Assembly: GCA_001465935.1 (NCBI GenBank)
Contig: LNKV01000035.1
Span: forward strand, 124,001-188,000
Source: Clarireedia homoeocarpa
Taxonomy: Eukaryota; Ascomycota; Leotiomycetes; Helotiales; Rutstroemiaceae
Reading direction: 5' to 3'
DNA: 64,000 bases
The notes under the pieces are model-generated. The model did not search any database. It was not told the DNA's origin and saw only the letters and a list, made by a program, of their open reading frames with translations. Positions 12,901-24,196 of the stretch are shown piece after piece (positions within the stretch are counted from its first letter, which is position 1; each line of letters opens with the position of its first letter). Made by a program: the position numbers and the translations under genes.

Positions 12901-13917
12901 ATTCAGGCTTCCGCAATCACCCCGAAGGACATAAATATAGCCTCTCATGACAATCAAAACCTTGCTGCTGGAGAGTCCAATTCTGCGCCTATTAAAAAGC
13001 TCCCCTCTCCCGCTTTGGTGTCCCGAAACGAAGGTGCAATACCTATGATCACTCAAGTGCAAGACAGCAAGACCAATGAAACTGGAAGCATCACTTTGGC
13101 ATCGAGGGCGCCTACCAGTACTGATTTAGCGAATGCGAAGAAGCAACATACAGAACTACCTACTGGAGCTCGACACCGTCTCACCGATTCCGACTGCGAA
13201 AGACTTGTTGAATGTTTAAAAGGACTGGATCTGACGTCCGAAAATGATCAGCCTGCCACGACTCCAATAAAGGCTCCGAGAAAAGCAAGTCCTACTATCG
13301 AGGAGCTGCTTGAGAAAAAGCGTGCAAACGGCCTTGCAACATCAAAATGGGCACGTGGAGGCGTGCTAGACCTCAAGCCTCAGGCAAGGATCCTGACACC
13401 AACAGTCACAGAGTACAAACAATCAAGCAAAAGTACCTCCCAAGACAACACGAATGCTTGGACCTCACATACGCCAATTTTTCCAGTACACGAGCCTTTC
13501 CAACCGACCGTCCCAGCCTACCAGACTGTGCTGGTTCCCCATCCAGAAACCGGTAGACTTATTGAAGTCACCGGAATGGTCAAGACTGGCTCTGTACCAA
13601 TTGTGGCACATATGCCAGCGCCCCCTTCGCCCCAGCAGTACGTCGGTAACCCTAATGGCTTTTTACCTCCAGGTCCATTAACATTCCCACCTAGACCATC
13701 CATGCTGGAGCGACCTTTCTCTGATTCTGGGAGTGAAGAAGCTCTGAAGCCGACTGCTCCGGCGTTCGTGCCTTCTCATACGGGAACTTGTGGAAATACT
13801 TCTGCACCTAGGCCTGCGCTGTCACCTGTCAAACTGGAGAATTCCAAAACCCAACAGGATATTCAGAAACGACTCGATAGAGCCTTGGGACGAGGTAGAG
13901 GCTATGGCCGACCATGA
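9967..13917 (+). CDS. Large low-complexity protein with N-terminal RGG/RG repeats; function unknown
   Basis: Exons: 9967-10023, 10117-10243, 10298-10520, 10590-13917; 1244 aa. The ATG at 9967 opens a 19-codon exon, and the three introns (93, 54 and 69 nt) have GT..AG ends and keep phase. Residues about 75-125 are rich in RGG/RG (SRGRGGH, SRGGIS, TRGGH). The protein ends in another RG patch (GRGRGYGRP). A more ordered segment lies near residues 340-410 (GIARLVKFDDFSPLNLKLQ onward). Most of the rest is S/T/P-rich and probably disordered. A short IEELLEKKRANGLATSKWARGG motif is near the C-terminus. RG-rich termini suggest RNA or ribonucleoprotein binding, but this is inference. I do not recognise the family. 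Confidence 0.8.
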
Positions 13918-15270
13918 TTGGGTGACCAGCACCATGTTTGTTGTTATTTTCTGAATGAGATCAATGGTATGTAGAGGCACAGAAGCCTAAGAAGTGATGA
14001 AGTTACAAAAGCGATAAGATATTGGGCGGCAAACGCGGATATTCCCGACCCGAAATGTACATCTCTGAGACATATCGAGCACAGAAAGTACAAGGCAAAA
14101 CATTTGGCATCATCTGCTTCGTAGAGCTTTTAGAGCAACAATGAGTAGGCATATAATCAAGGCCATGATTGTTCCAAATGTATGTGGCTACAAGTGGAAG
14201 AAGTAGACTCCTTAACATGACACTATGACTTACACCTGACGAGACTGAGTCTGATTGGGACACCGATATGCTATTATGATAGTTCTTTGGAATGCACGCC
14301 CTATAGACTACCATAACTCCTAGCGACGTACTAAATGAGCAGTGGTACTGCACAGTGTGTTTCCTATCCTAACAATGTTGGGGCTTAGTGTCCAATAGAA
14401 CGTTCTCATTCGACTAACGTGCCAGGTGATGTCAGAAACATGCGCAGTCAGACGTTTGGTTGTGAGGCTCAAATCAGATGCGAGGACTTCTATACTATAA
14501 GCAGATATCGTCAGCAGCGCAGAATGTTTTAGTGAGGTGAATGTCATCATGTAACCAAAAGACTCGATCTAATTCTGGAAGCGTCGAAGGACGAAAGGTT
14601 CCGTAATGGGGCTGCACTACTGCTGTTCTGAGATATTTACGGTAGAGACTCATCTAGCGTGTGGCCGTCATCGTCACCATGGAATTGTGCTGGAGAAGTT
14701 AACTTTCAGGTCGACCACAAAAGGAGATTGATCGGGTCGGCCTCTTGCATGCATGCATCCGACAGACGTCTATTCTGCGGAGGCGGCACGTGTCATCGAT
14801 TGATTTGGGAAACAATCGGCCTCGATGAAAAAATTCCCTTGCAGTGCATACATTAGAAGATTAAAGTGGGTTGGAAGGCCGAAGTTTCATACCTAGGAGT
14901 CCTCTCATTTATCGTCCGTTGCGGGTATCTGAGTAAAAACCTGGGAAATGCACCGATGTTGATGCGTAAATAGATGAAATGCCTACTCGGCTTCGGAGCG
15001 CCCTATGCTTGCGGAGCTGACCTGCGCAAATTAGAAATTATTCCTCAGACGGAGTAAGTTACTGTAGTGAGCGCTGTGGATGCAATGTTTTGCTTAGCGT
15101 CCGACTAATCTAGCGCCTCTCGATTACCCGAATCATTAACAACGAACCTCACCTGGTTTCTTGGATCAACAAGAAACACAACTTCTTCTGCTCTACTATT
15201 AGAAAGCGCCAGCAACCGGATATTTGGTAACGCTGGTAGTAAGATAAGACATCGGATCTCTTTCGCGAAG
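13918..15270. other. Intergenic region, no gene seen
   Basis: About 1.35 kb. Minus-strand frames at 14003-14353 and 14320-14550 have no recognisable domain or plausible exon chain. The segment contains a small (TGCA)n patch near 14745-14758. It should contain the terminator of the upstream gene and the promoter of the Sts1/Cut8 gene. Confidence 0.5.
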
Positions 15271-16246
15271 ATGAATGTGCTGCTTCCTTCGCAAGTTTCG
15301 TTCTTCCCTTCACCACACCGAAATTCTATTCACAATCCAAGTAAGGATCTCTATCCCTTTCACCTTCTCGACATTATTGTACTAACAATTCCTCGCAGTC
15401 TCCCCCCACACAAACATAAACAAGATGACGACTCGCAAGCGAAAAGCGGACGACGATGGCCACGACGACAGCATGTCGATTTCTCCTCAAAATTCCCCCG
15501 CTATGGCTACACGACATATCGCACGACCAGCGAAGAAAGTTCGGGCGAACGAAGTCACCGGTCGTCCCCTCAGTCTTCCTCGTCTTCTCGAAACCCTTGA
15601 TGCTCAGTCGCTGAGATCGGTTCTGCAAACTATTTGTGAACGCCACCCAGATATTGGAGCGGAAGTCGTCAACTCCGCACCCCGACCTTCCGTAGCATCA
15701 ACCCTGGAAATCCTCAATCAATATCAAAATAGGCTTCGAGAAGCATTTCCTTATGGCGGAAACCCTGGGTCCGATTATGCATATAATCGAGTCAAGCAAC
15801 ATTTGACAGATCTTATTGATGCTTTGGTCGACTATACACCTCATTACCTCCCACCAAACGAACAACAAACAACTACATCCCTCAACTTCCTTGATAGCGC
15901 CACCAAAATTGTCCACGAGCTCCCTAACTGGGACAGCCAGTCGCACAGGCACCACAAAGATAATGCATACGACGAGATCTCGAGGGCGTGGGCTTTAGTT
16001 ATTAGCGAAGCTTCCAAACGTGGTGGGGGATTTCAACTGCACTCGGGTGGATGGGACCAAAGACTTGCTCGACACAACGAGCAGAGTGGAGGAAAGATGC
16101 AAGCGGCTGTCAATGCACTAGGCACCAACCTTGAATGGATGGGTGGCAATTCCGGCGCAGGCCCGAACGACCAAGACTCTATTCGAAACCAATTGCTATC
16201 TGGGCGATATGGTGCAAATCAAAGTGTTCCGGTCGGTCTATGGTAG
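15271..16246 (+). CDS. cut8: Sts1/Cut8 family tethering factor for the nuclear proteasome
   Basis: Exons: 15271-15340 and 15399-16246; 305 aa. Sts1/Cut8 holds the 26S proteasome at the nucleus and is needed for turnover of nuclear proteins and for chromosome segregation. The first exon encodes MNVLLPSQVSF, matching the usual N-terminus of ascomycete homologues, and joins in frame across a 58-nt intron with an ACTAAC branch site. A start at the later ATG (15425) is possible but less likely. Next come a basic nuclear-type patch (TRKRKADDD, AKKVRANE) and the signature region PLSLPRLLETLDAQSLRSVL with ICERHPDIGAEV. The C-terminal GGWDQRLARHN and GGKMQAAVNALG are also typical. Rad52 follows on the same strand. 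Confidence 0.92.
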
Positions 16247-16847
16247 CTTGGGGGCAGGCTGAGGTAGTTCCAAACATTTGGGACGCACGTACATATGCAC
16301 GGGAGATTTCATATATGAACATCGATAAGTTTCTGGGGGGGAGGAGGGGCAGCATTAGAAGGCCAATCTACCATATCGGCGTCCTGGTCAATAACATGGT
16401 ACTCGACATGGCAATAATCACGAAGCTTACGACGATTCCCCGTTTCCTCTGTTCGGCATGAGTTTTGAACTTCAGGAGTTACGGAATTGTAAGGGGGTTT
16501 ATGTACTGCATTAGGGGAGACAACTTTGGTGGCAATAATTATTCTGGCGTTCTCAGTTTTTGGTCCTTTTCTAGCATAGCGAGCATGGTTACTGTATTCT
16601 GCTGGAGAGATAAATTAAAGCACCACAAGTGTAAATGAGAAGATACCAAATCTAGATCGTTATTCCGAGTTCCTAGGCTGCCTGATTGTAACACACGTGA
16701 TAACGTGAAATTTAGCGCGACCTTGAAATAATGACGCGAGTGAGCAAATCAACATATGTCGCATTACATCGCGGGACGTGGATTACTTTTACACCACGAC
16801 ACACTCTAATGAGGTTTAAAACATAATTTGATTGCTGAGCTTTCATC
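16247..16847. other. Intergenic region between cut8 and rad52
   Basis: A 600-nt spacer with no supported gene. It must contain the cut8 3' end and the rad52 promoter. Confidence 0.55.
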
Positions 16848-18742
16848 ATGCCTGCGTAAGTAACATGTCAATACAGCCTCGCACCCAGCTTACGTATTGT
16901 TCTAGTCCCGGCGACCAACACAATGGACGAGGTATCGCAAATCCATTTGAAGAAGTCAAACCACGCATTAGCGAATACACAGCGCAAGAAATCGCCACCT
17001 TGCAAAGCCGACTAGAGAAGCAATTAGGACCTGAATATATATCATCTCGAGCGGGGCCTTCGGGGGCGAAAGTACATTATATCGCGGCGGAGAAGTGTAT
17101 TCAGCTTGCGAACGAAGTATTTGGATTCAATGGCTGGTCGAGTCAGATCATTGAAACACAAGTTGACTTTGTGGACGAAAATGCGACAACTTTGAGAGTC
17201 AGTCTCGGACTGTCGGTGATTGTGAGGGTTACACTAAGAGATGGTACATTTCACGAAGATGTGGGTTATGGACATATTGAGAACTGCAAGGGCAAGGCCG
17301 CGGCGTTTGAGAAGGCTAAGAAGGAGGGTACAACTGATGCCTTGAAGAGGGCTCTGAGAAACTTTGGGAATGTGCTGGGCAACTGCATTTATGACAAAGA
17401 TTACTTGAGCAAGGTCACGAAGATCAAAGCTCCCCAGGCCAAGTGGGATATCGACAATCTACATAGGCATTCAACGGTTGCTCCACCGACGATACAAAAA
17501 CAGGCAGTGGAAGCGCCCAAGGTAGAAGAAAAGAACCAGAACATGGCACCACCGAGTCTAGGTGAGTTTTCCGTCATGTTGACTGCATTAATATCACTAC
17601 TGACTCTTGAATGAAGTACCGGAAGAATCCATGGACGACGAGTTCGGAGGTATGTTTTGATTTGACCTCACGTTGTATAATGCTAACAATGTCTAGATTT
17701 CGATGAAGCAGATTTTAGTGTAGACGATTCAACCATTCGGCCAGACGAGGTTGCCCTACCCGCACCACGACCAGCTTCGCATCATTTCAACAATGCACGC
17801 GGTAACAACAGCACCGCGACGAACGGTGGAACAACTAATCCTGGTAGACCTACTGGAGCTGCTGCGCCGTCATTACCCCGCGGACAGCTCCTAAAGCAAC
17901 CAAATCGACCACCAGAAGCGGGTAGCTCAACGGCTCGGAACAATCATCTTCCCCAACAACCACCAAGGACGCCGAACGCAGGCTTAGCAAGATCAGCAAG
18001 TGCAGCCAATGCAAATGCTCGTCCACCGCAAGATCTCCACCAACCTAATCGTCCGGTCAATCTCGTCACTACGGTACCTGGCCGCATTCTCAACCAGCCA
18101 AATCGACCTCAATCTACATCTCCACCTTCATCTCCTACACGCAACAATAATCCCTCATTATCCAACCCTACTACCACCGACATAACCGACGAGCTACCTC
18201 CCCCAGGAGCCGGTTTCTTTTCCGCCCGCGCCGCCAACCTCCTCCCCCAAGAACCCGTCCCTGAAGGGCAACCCCCACCTATCACTCTCAATCTCCCGGC
18301 CTTCAACCCAAACCTCGAATCACCCTCCATCCGCCGCACACCCGGCATCGACCAGAAATCCTCCAAACCCCTAGCCAAGAACCTCAAGCCCGTAACGGGG
18401 GCTCCTCCAACCACGGGAGCGCCGGCTGCTGCCGCTAGCGTGAGACCAGCTAATATCGTGAATCCGCAACTCGATTCTGCGAGGAGAATCGGTGCGCCCG
18501 GCATGGGAATGGGGATGGGAAGTCCAGTTGGTAATCGCACTTCGTATCGACCGCCGACAATGATGAAGAGACCGATTGGTGAGGTTAATGGAGGGAGCGG
18601 GGCGGGAGCTGGAGGGAATAGAGCGCCGTTGGTGGATTTACAGACGAATGGGCCGGTGGGAGCAGATGTTGGTGGTGGTGCAGGTGCAGGTGGAGGTGAT
18701 GCAAAGCGGCAGAGGCTGAACGAACAGCAGATGAGTGGATAG
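16848..18742 (+). CDS. rad52: DNA repair and recombination protein Rad52
   Basis: Exons: 16848-16855, 16906-17561, 17617-17649, 17697-18742; 580 aa. Rad52 anneals single strands and loads Rad51 during homologous recombination. The first exon is only 8 nt (ATG CCT GC). It is accepted because it restores MPAPGDQHNG in frame. Residues about 30-185 form the conserved DNA-binding ring domain: NEVFGFNGWSSQI, DVGYGHIENCKGKAAAFEKA, KKEGTTDALKRALRNFGN, GNCIYDKDYL. The C-terminal two thirds is P/Q/N-rich with an acidic SMDDEFGDFDEADFS stretch, as expected of the region that binds RPA and Rad51. The end is basic (AKRQRLNEQQ). Confidence 0.96.
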
Positions 18743-19125
18743 AGAGATGTAGGAAAATTACTTTGTTCGGATGATGGATGTCAACGGCGTTTATGGCTGA
18801 CGGGCTGGACTGGTATTGTGACGGAACGAACGCTCTCTTTTCTCTCTTTGCCGGGCTTGGGTTGGGCGCTTCGATTATTAGGCTTCTTTTAGTGCTGTGC
18901 TACTGTGCTGTGCATGTTATGCTGCGCTATATGGATATGCGGAGGAGAAACGAAAGTAATGGCTTTTGCTTTACTTTATTTTACATCACTCCGACTTTCA
19001 CATATAGCTGCGTTTCTCACATGGGGGGGTCATCATTAGGGCTTTTTTTTGCTTTGGGAGATTGTTGATTGTGGATGTTGTTAAGTTGGGAATTGCTTGA
19101 TTGGAGGGTTGGTTCTATGATAGGC

Positions 19126-19165
19126 ATGGTATGGTATGGTATGGTATGGTATGGTATGGTATGGT
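19126..19165. repeat. (ATGGT)8 microsatellite
   Basis: Eight perfect pentanucleotide units. Confidence 0.95.
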
Positions 19166-19245
19166 AGGTGGAGGGAATCGAATCATCCAAGGTTCAAAAT
19201 GAATAAAGACTATGCTATGCTCTCCTTTTACTTGTTTGAAAAGAA

Positions 19246-19264
19246 GGGGGGGGGGGGGGGGGGG
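19246..19264. repeat. Poly-G tract (G19)
   Basis: Uninterrupted G run. The exact length is prone to sequencing error. Confidence 0.9.
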
Positions 19265-19426
19265 TTAACTTAATGAATATTGGAAATGATCAGTGACCGA
19301 CCGTTAGTATGCACTCTAGCAAAAATGCACTTTTGAGATGGGGTGGTTGTGGTTGTATTGGTTTTATTTTCTTTTTATCTGCGTGAATATCTATGCTGAG
19401 AATGCAATGGGCACCACTACACACGT

Positions 19427-19447
19427 CCCCCCCCCCCCCCCCCCCCC
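19427..19447. repeat. Poly-C tract (C21)
   Basis: Uninterrupted C run 160 nt downstream of the G19 tract. The two could pair with each other. Confidence 0.9.
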
Positions 19448-19666
19448 AAAACGTCCTGGGTGTCCTCGAAACCTGCCCACACTCTTTGGGTATGATGTAC
19501 CTACCCTAAGAAGCTGTTTCGCTCAATATAGGAATGAATCACATCTCCATTTCCCAAGCGAACTTCTCTTCTTTCCTCTGCTTCACTCTCTCTCTCCTCA
19601 CCACCCTAGGGCCAGCCACATGGTTCCCCCCCTTCCCCCCCCTCTCTCCTAGTTCTCATAAATAGA

Positions 19667-20836
19667 TCAGTTCACAATCAAAACTGCACTCGGCACCATC
19701 CCCGCCTCCTTCAACGTCATCCCTAAATCCACCGGCCCCTCATACTTCTTCTTCGGATACGTCGTTGTAAAACTCTTCACATCCGCTACTAGCTTCAACT
19801 CCCCTACGATCTGCTCGCCCACCTCAAAGAGCGTCGTTTCCGCCGGAAACGTCTTCATCACCGTTCCGTTCGCCGTCTGTAGACGCAGGCGCGCTTCGGT
19901 GTGGACTTTCTTTTCGCCTGATGCGGCGGCGGCGGGGGCAGATACGGGTTCGCTCGCGGGTGCGGGAGGAGCTCGTCCTTCGCGGAGGGCACGCTCACGC
20001 TCAGCCTTGAGGCGCCGCTCTTCTTTGTCGGCGGCGATTTTTTCTTGGATGCGCTTTTTGGCGAGGACGTCGGCGGCTTTTTCGGCACGTTTGGCGGCGG
20101 CTTCTTTAATTTGTTGGTCGCGGGCGAGTTTCTCTTTGGCGTCGGATACTTCTTTGGTGGATTTCATGCGGATTTTCTGGGGGAGAGGGGTTAGCGGGGT
20201 GGGTAATGAGGGTGGGAGGTAACATGGGAAGGGACAGGGCTACGAACTTCATTTCTCCTGGCTTCTTCTTTGTCGATGATGGCTTGCTTGGCTCGTTTTT
20301 CTGCGAGGGCGGCGCGGAGTTCTTCTAATCGAGCTTTCTTTTCTTCTTCAGTGAGAGGGGCGATTTCTTCTGTGGATTGCTCAAAGTTCTCGTGTTGACT
20401 AGATTGAAGATAGAATTAGCATGCTATAGCTCGGATCGAGTGAACAAGAAAAGATAAACACTTACGTCTTCTCCGCGTGGAACTGAACTTGTGCCATCGA
20501 CCTGAACTTCTTTCCACAATCCGTGCAAATCATCGATTTAGGCTCCTCGCCGTCCTTCAACGCCGGTGGCTCAACATTGGGATTCGTTTCGTCGGATGCG
20601 GATGCTGCTGTGGCGCGGAGTTCTTCGAGCGATTTGTCTTGTACATCTTCGAGCCATTGTAGAGCTCCATTTACTGTGAAGGCAGAGATATCAGATCAAC
20701 TAGACTGTGACGATCACGGATGGGAGAGGCGGGGTGGTTTCTACATACATCCTCCGGACTTTTTGATGGCGAGTTCGGCTCGTTCGCGCTCGAAGCCCAT
20801 ATCAATTAGCTGGTCTAAATCACTGGGAGTCGACAT
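19667..20836 (-). CDS. UBA-UBX domain protein (UBXN1/SAKS1-like Cdc48 cofactor)
   Basis: Exons: 19667-20176, 20248-20398, 20466-20673, 20749-20836; 318 aa. An N-terminal UBA domain (STPSDLDQLIDMGFERERAE... LNGALQWLED) binds ubiquitin. A short CxxC zinc-knuckle-like segment (ICTDCGKKFRSMAQVQFHAEKT, His at its end) follows, then a long charged coiled coil (residues about 105-230). The C-terminal UBX domain (ARLRLQTANGTVMKTFPAET... AVLIVN) would dock on Cdc48/p97. This order matches UBXN1-type cofactors of ER- and ribosome-associated degradation. Assignment is from domain order; partner binding is inferred. All introns are 49-75 nt and in phase. Confidence 0.92.
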
Positions 20837-21378
20837 TTTGTATATGGTGGCTGTGGTTGAATAGTGGTGAAGTGATTCCTGATATGTGAGTTATCGTATT
20901 TTGTAGTATATAGGTAGTTAGTGGATAGTCTATGGGTGCTTGTACGAGGTAAGGAAGGTCAAGTCCGGTTGCTTGTCACGATGATGAGGGGCCGGAACTA
21001 TTATTATCGGTACCGGTAAATGTACTTTTCGGGTCGATCGAGGAAGAATGGAGGCGGGGAAAGAGTGAAGAGACAGTGGAGGCTATTTTTATGTTTCTGC
21101 GTTTTTCTGCAGTGCAGAGTGTGTGCTCAGATAGATTGGATCTGTATCACCTACATACAGCAAGTACAATATCACGATTTCCCTGCCACCATCTACATGC
21201 GGGATACAGGACACAGGACATAGGACATATGCATGGCGACTGGCGACTCCAAGCATGGCGACTCCAAGCATATGCCCTTTTGCTGCGGCTCAAAGAGGCA
21301 CTTTTGGCCACAGCGGAAAAAGGGTTGCTTTATAAGCTTGACTCTTCTCTTACCTAAGTGTGGATTACTACGCAGTGA

Positions 21379-21488
21379 GGAGATGAGAGGCGAGAGGAGA
21401 GAGGAGAGGGGAGAGGGGAGAGAGGAGAGAGGAGAGACGAGAGACGAGAGACGAGAGAGGAGAGATGAGCGATGAGCGATGAGCGATG
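21379..21488. repeat. GA-rich minisatellite (GAGAGGAGA-type units, then GATGAGC units)
   Basis: Degenerate purine repeat of about 100 nt ending in several 'gatgagc' copies. Confidence 0.85.
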
Positions 21489-22100
21489 AGGCTAGCCAAG
21501 TAGCGATAGAGATGGAATTATGATGTTCTGCTGGACCTCAACTCCATCCGGCAAAACCTCAATGACGTTTTCCTTCCGCTAGCAAATCCCAAGTTACCAA
21601 GCATCAGATACCAACTACCAATTACCAACTACTTGGCCACGGAACTATTCTGGAGAGGGACATGGGCCAATCTGGCTTGTGCTGGTCAATGATAAGTTTA
21701 AAGAGAACCCAAGAACAAATATGAAATCCGTTATATAATTCCGAGACAAATCATTTGTTTTCTGCCACATTTCAATAGAATCTCATAAATCGTCTCTTAA
21801 ATTGTTAACCTCCTAATACGTCCATGTTTGCTCCCCCCCAGATTCTATTGTTGATACAAAGTATTGTTTGTTGGATCTTCCTACAACGTGCCTTCAACTC
21901 CGTACCACTGCTACTCTGCTACTACCACGACTGCGACTACTACCGGCTCCCCTTCCACCCTAATTATTAATTCACTCGGGACCCAAGGCCCCTTGGTATT
22001 GGTCAACGGCTCAAACACCCATCCGGCCAGCCTCTTTGTCGCTCGGCCCTAGAGTACAATTACATATCAACCAGCAACATCCAACAAACCCGACTCCACA

Positions 22101-22153
22101 ACCACCACCACCACCACCACCACCACCACCACCACCACCACCACTACCACCAC
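22101..22153. repeat. (ACC)n microsatellite in the presumed VAP 5' leader
   Basis: Nearly perfect trinucleotide tract, about 17 units, roughly 100 nt before the VAP start codon. Confidence 0.9.
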
Positions 22154-22159
22154 CTAAGA

Positions 22160-22203
22160 ATACAAATCTACAAATCTACAAATCTACAAATCTACAAATC
22201 TAC
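22160..22203. repeat. CTACAAAT tandem repeat (5 copies)
   Basis: Five copies of an 8-nt unit directly follow the (ACC)n tract and end about 40 nt before the VAP ATG. Confidence 0.9.
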
Positions 22204-22244
22204 CACAATCCTCGGAATCACAATACCATCATTCGCCGCCCATC

Positions 22245-23520
22245 ATGTCCGTCGAAATAGACTCTCCGGAGCTTGGATTTCATCGTACGCTCGCTCGATC
22301 TATACAATCTTGCGGAAGCATGTCAATTTAACATGTGGCAGGTCCCTTTACCACCGAGGTGTCGCAAACTCTCAGAATTAAGAATCCAAACCATACACCC
22401 GTTGCCTTCAAAGTAGGTACATTCGAGCCATTCCTGAGGCCCCATCTGGCACAGCTGCTAACCACATATACCTTGGGATAGGTCAAAACCACTGCTCCCA
22501 AACAGTTCGTTCTACCCGTATCATGCCTCGTCGAAGACTGGCTTTAATACTTGTGAAATAGATATTGCGTGCGACCGAACTCGGGCAGACTGGAACCAGG
22601 TAGAAGCATAGATGTTACTGGTATGGCACATTCGGACACAAGAGACATATGGCTAAAGCTGACGATGGGATAGTTCTTCTGCAGGCGATGAAAGTGGAAC
22701 CTCCTCTTGACGCAAAATGCAGAGACAAGTTCTTGGTTCAATCAGTTGAAATCACTCCAGATAAAGAGTTTCTCGACCAATCCGCGAGCGTACGAAACTC
22801 ACTTTCAGAATTACGAGTTAGGTCAAAATTGTGCTAATTTGGCTGGATATATAGCATGTCGATCGAGCAGAAAAAGCTCAAATTCAGGAGAAGAAGATCC
22901 GCGTCGTTTTCCTTCCACCTGAGTCGTCTAACCCATCTTCAACTCCCATGAGAAATGGCATCAGTGGAGCAAGCAGCGTGGTACGTTTTATTCTCCGCTT
23001 GTACTACTTCCCAAGACTTCAAACCCGCTAATAGCAGATGCAGCACTCAACGCCGGATACTGCCCCTCCCGCGTACCGATCACCCTCTCCTGATGAACAG
23101 CACTACACACCCGGAAACCGTGTAGTCAGTGGTGGACCCAGTCCGGCGCCAGCTGTTCAGATCAATGACGAACCTGCCGGCAACCGAAACCTCGCCGATG
23201 CTCGATCCTCCGCTTTTAACCCCGCAACCGAAACCTCATCGTCCGTTCGAGATACCGCAGCATCTACCGTTGCCGCCGTCAGCAATGCCGTTCCTACCAG
23301 TGTCGAAGAACTCAAAGCCGAACTCGCTCAAGCAAGAAAGACAATCGCATCATATGCGGAACAAGGCGGCTTACGCATGCGCAAAGCAGTCAATGGAGAG
23401 ACATCAAATGAGACGGTCAACGAACTAGCTACTAAAATGCAAGGCACCGAAGGTGTTCCCGTCCAGATCGTGGCGGCGTTGTGTTTACTCAGCTTCTTAC
23501 TTGCATATGTTTTCTTCTAG
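22245..23520 (+). CDS. scs2: VAMP-associated protein (VAP), Scs2-type ER membrane tether
   Basis: Exons: 22245-22284, 22342-22412, 22482-22504, 22562-22620, 22674-22789, 22855-22980, 23038-23520; 305 aa. An N-terminal MSP domain (residues about 1-125) carries the typical FFAT-binding surface sequence TAPKQYCVRPNSGRLEPG, RSIDVTVLLQAMK and CRDKFLVQSV, and ends QEKKIRVVFLP. A proline/serine linker, a short coiled coil (SVEELKAELAQARKTIASY) and one C-terminal TM helix (IVAALCLLSFLLAYVFF) follow. The protein should sit tail-anchored in the ER and tether lipid-transfer proteins at contact sites. One exon is 23 nt long, and the phase works only with it included. Confidence 0.93.
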
Positions 23521-24196
23521 GCCCTTCGGCTTGAGGTTGCGGGGCACGCGGATGTTTGGAACACGAGACACACCTACGACACATCACTCTTTACTGTATT
23601 TACCTACAAAGGACTTGCAAAAAGACAGGTATCAACCGGCTTCTGCAACTTCCAGCTAGCCTGTCATCATCACTGGTGTTTTCGTCTATGCAGGACAGAT
23701 CAATATTTTTTTTCTTTTTCTACTACTACTGCTACTACTACTGCCACCACACACTGTATTCTACTTGCTTGCTGCTGGTCCATCAACGTTTTGAGGTTTC
23801 TGGGGTTCAGGATGTATGGGAAGGTGTTTACTACCTTTTCGTCAAATGCGTGTTGGTTGGGGTGCAGAAGTGATGGGGCATGGATGAATGATGGGAGGTT
23901 GCAGGGTAATAGGGAGTCTATAGTAAGAAAGCGGGAAGCACAGAAAGATGGGAGTTGGGCAAAAGATAAGTCTGCGAATGAGCGCTATAGTCCAGTGGAA
24001 ATCCAGATTACATTAAAAAACCTAGAATGACCCTCTATTCCCACATTCCAATTTTCATGCTGGTATCTTTTATGACTGAAACAAATGCGCCAAATTGAGA
24101 AAGATGTCTATGTCATAACATGATAAGCTAAGAAAAATATATGCAACTTTTGAACTCTCCAACTTATCTACATCTCCAAATATAAACCCACCCCAA
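23521..24196. other. Intergenic region between convergent genes
   Basis: 3'-3' spacer with a short TAC/TGC trinucleotide patch near 23722-23745. No gene seen. Confidence 0.55.

Larger units (their letters stand above)
18743..19666. other. Intergenic region between convergent genes, rich in simple repeats
   Basis: This is the 3'-3' spacer between rad52 (+) and the UBX gene (-). It holds (ATGGT)8 at 19126-19165, a G19 run at 19246-19264 and a C21 run at 19427-19447. No gene is supported. Frames at 18778-19068 and 19338-19652 look like read-through of T- and C-rich DNA. Confidence 0.6.
20837..22244. other. Intergenic region between divergent genes, repeat-rich
   Basis: Upstream of both the UBX gene (-) and the VAP gene (+). 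It contains a direct repeat 'ggcgactccaagcat' (about 21238-21269), a GA-rich minisatellite (21379-21480), and the (ACC)n and CTACAAAT repeats listed separately. No gene is supported. Confidence 0.6.

Noticed and set aside
15425..16246. Sts1/Cut8 starting at the ATG 15425
   Set aside because: An upstream exon (15271-15340) joins in frame through a good intron and gives the family's MN-LL type N-terminus.
19338..19652. Plus-strand frame with a run of prolines
   Set aside because: Produced by the C21 tract and C-rich flanks in a 3' spacer.
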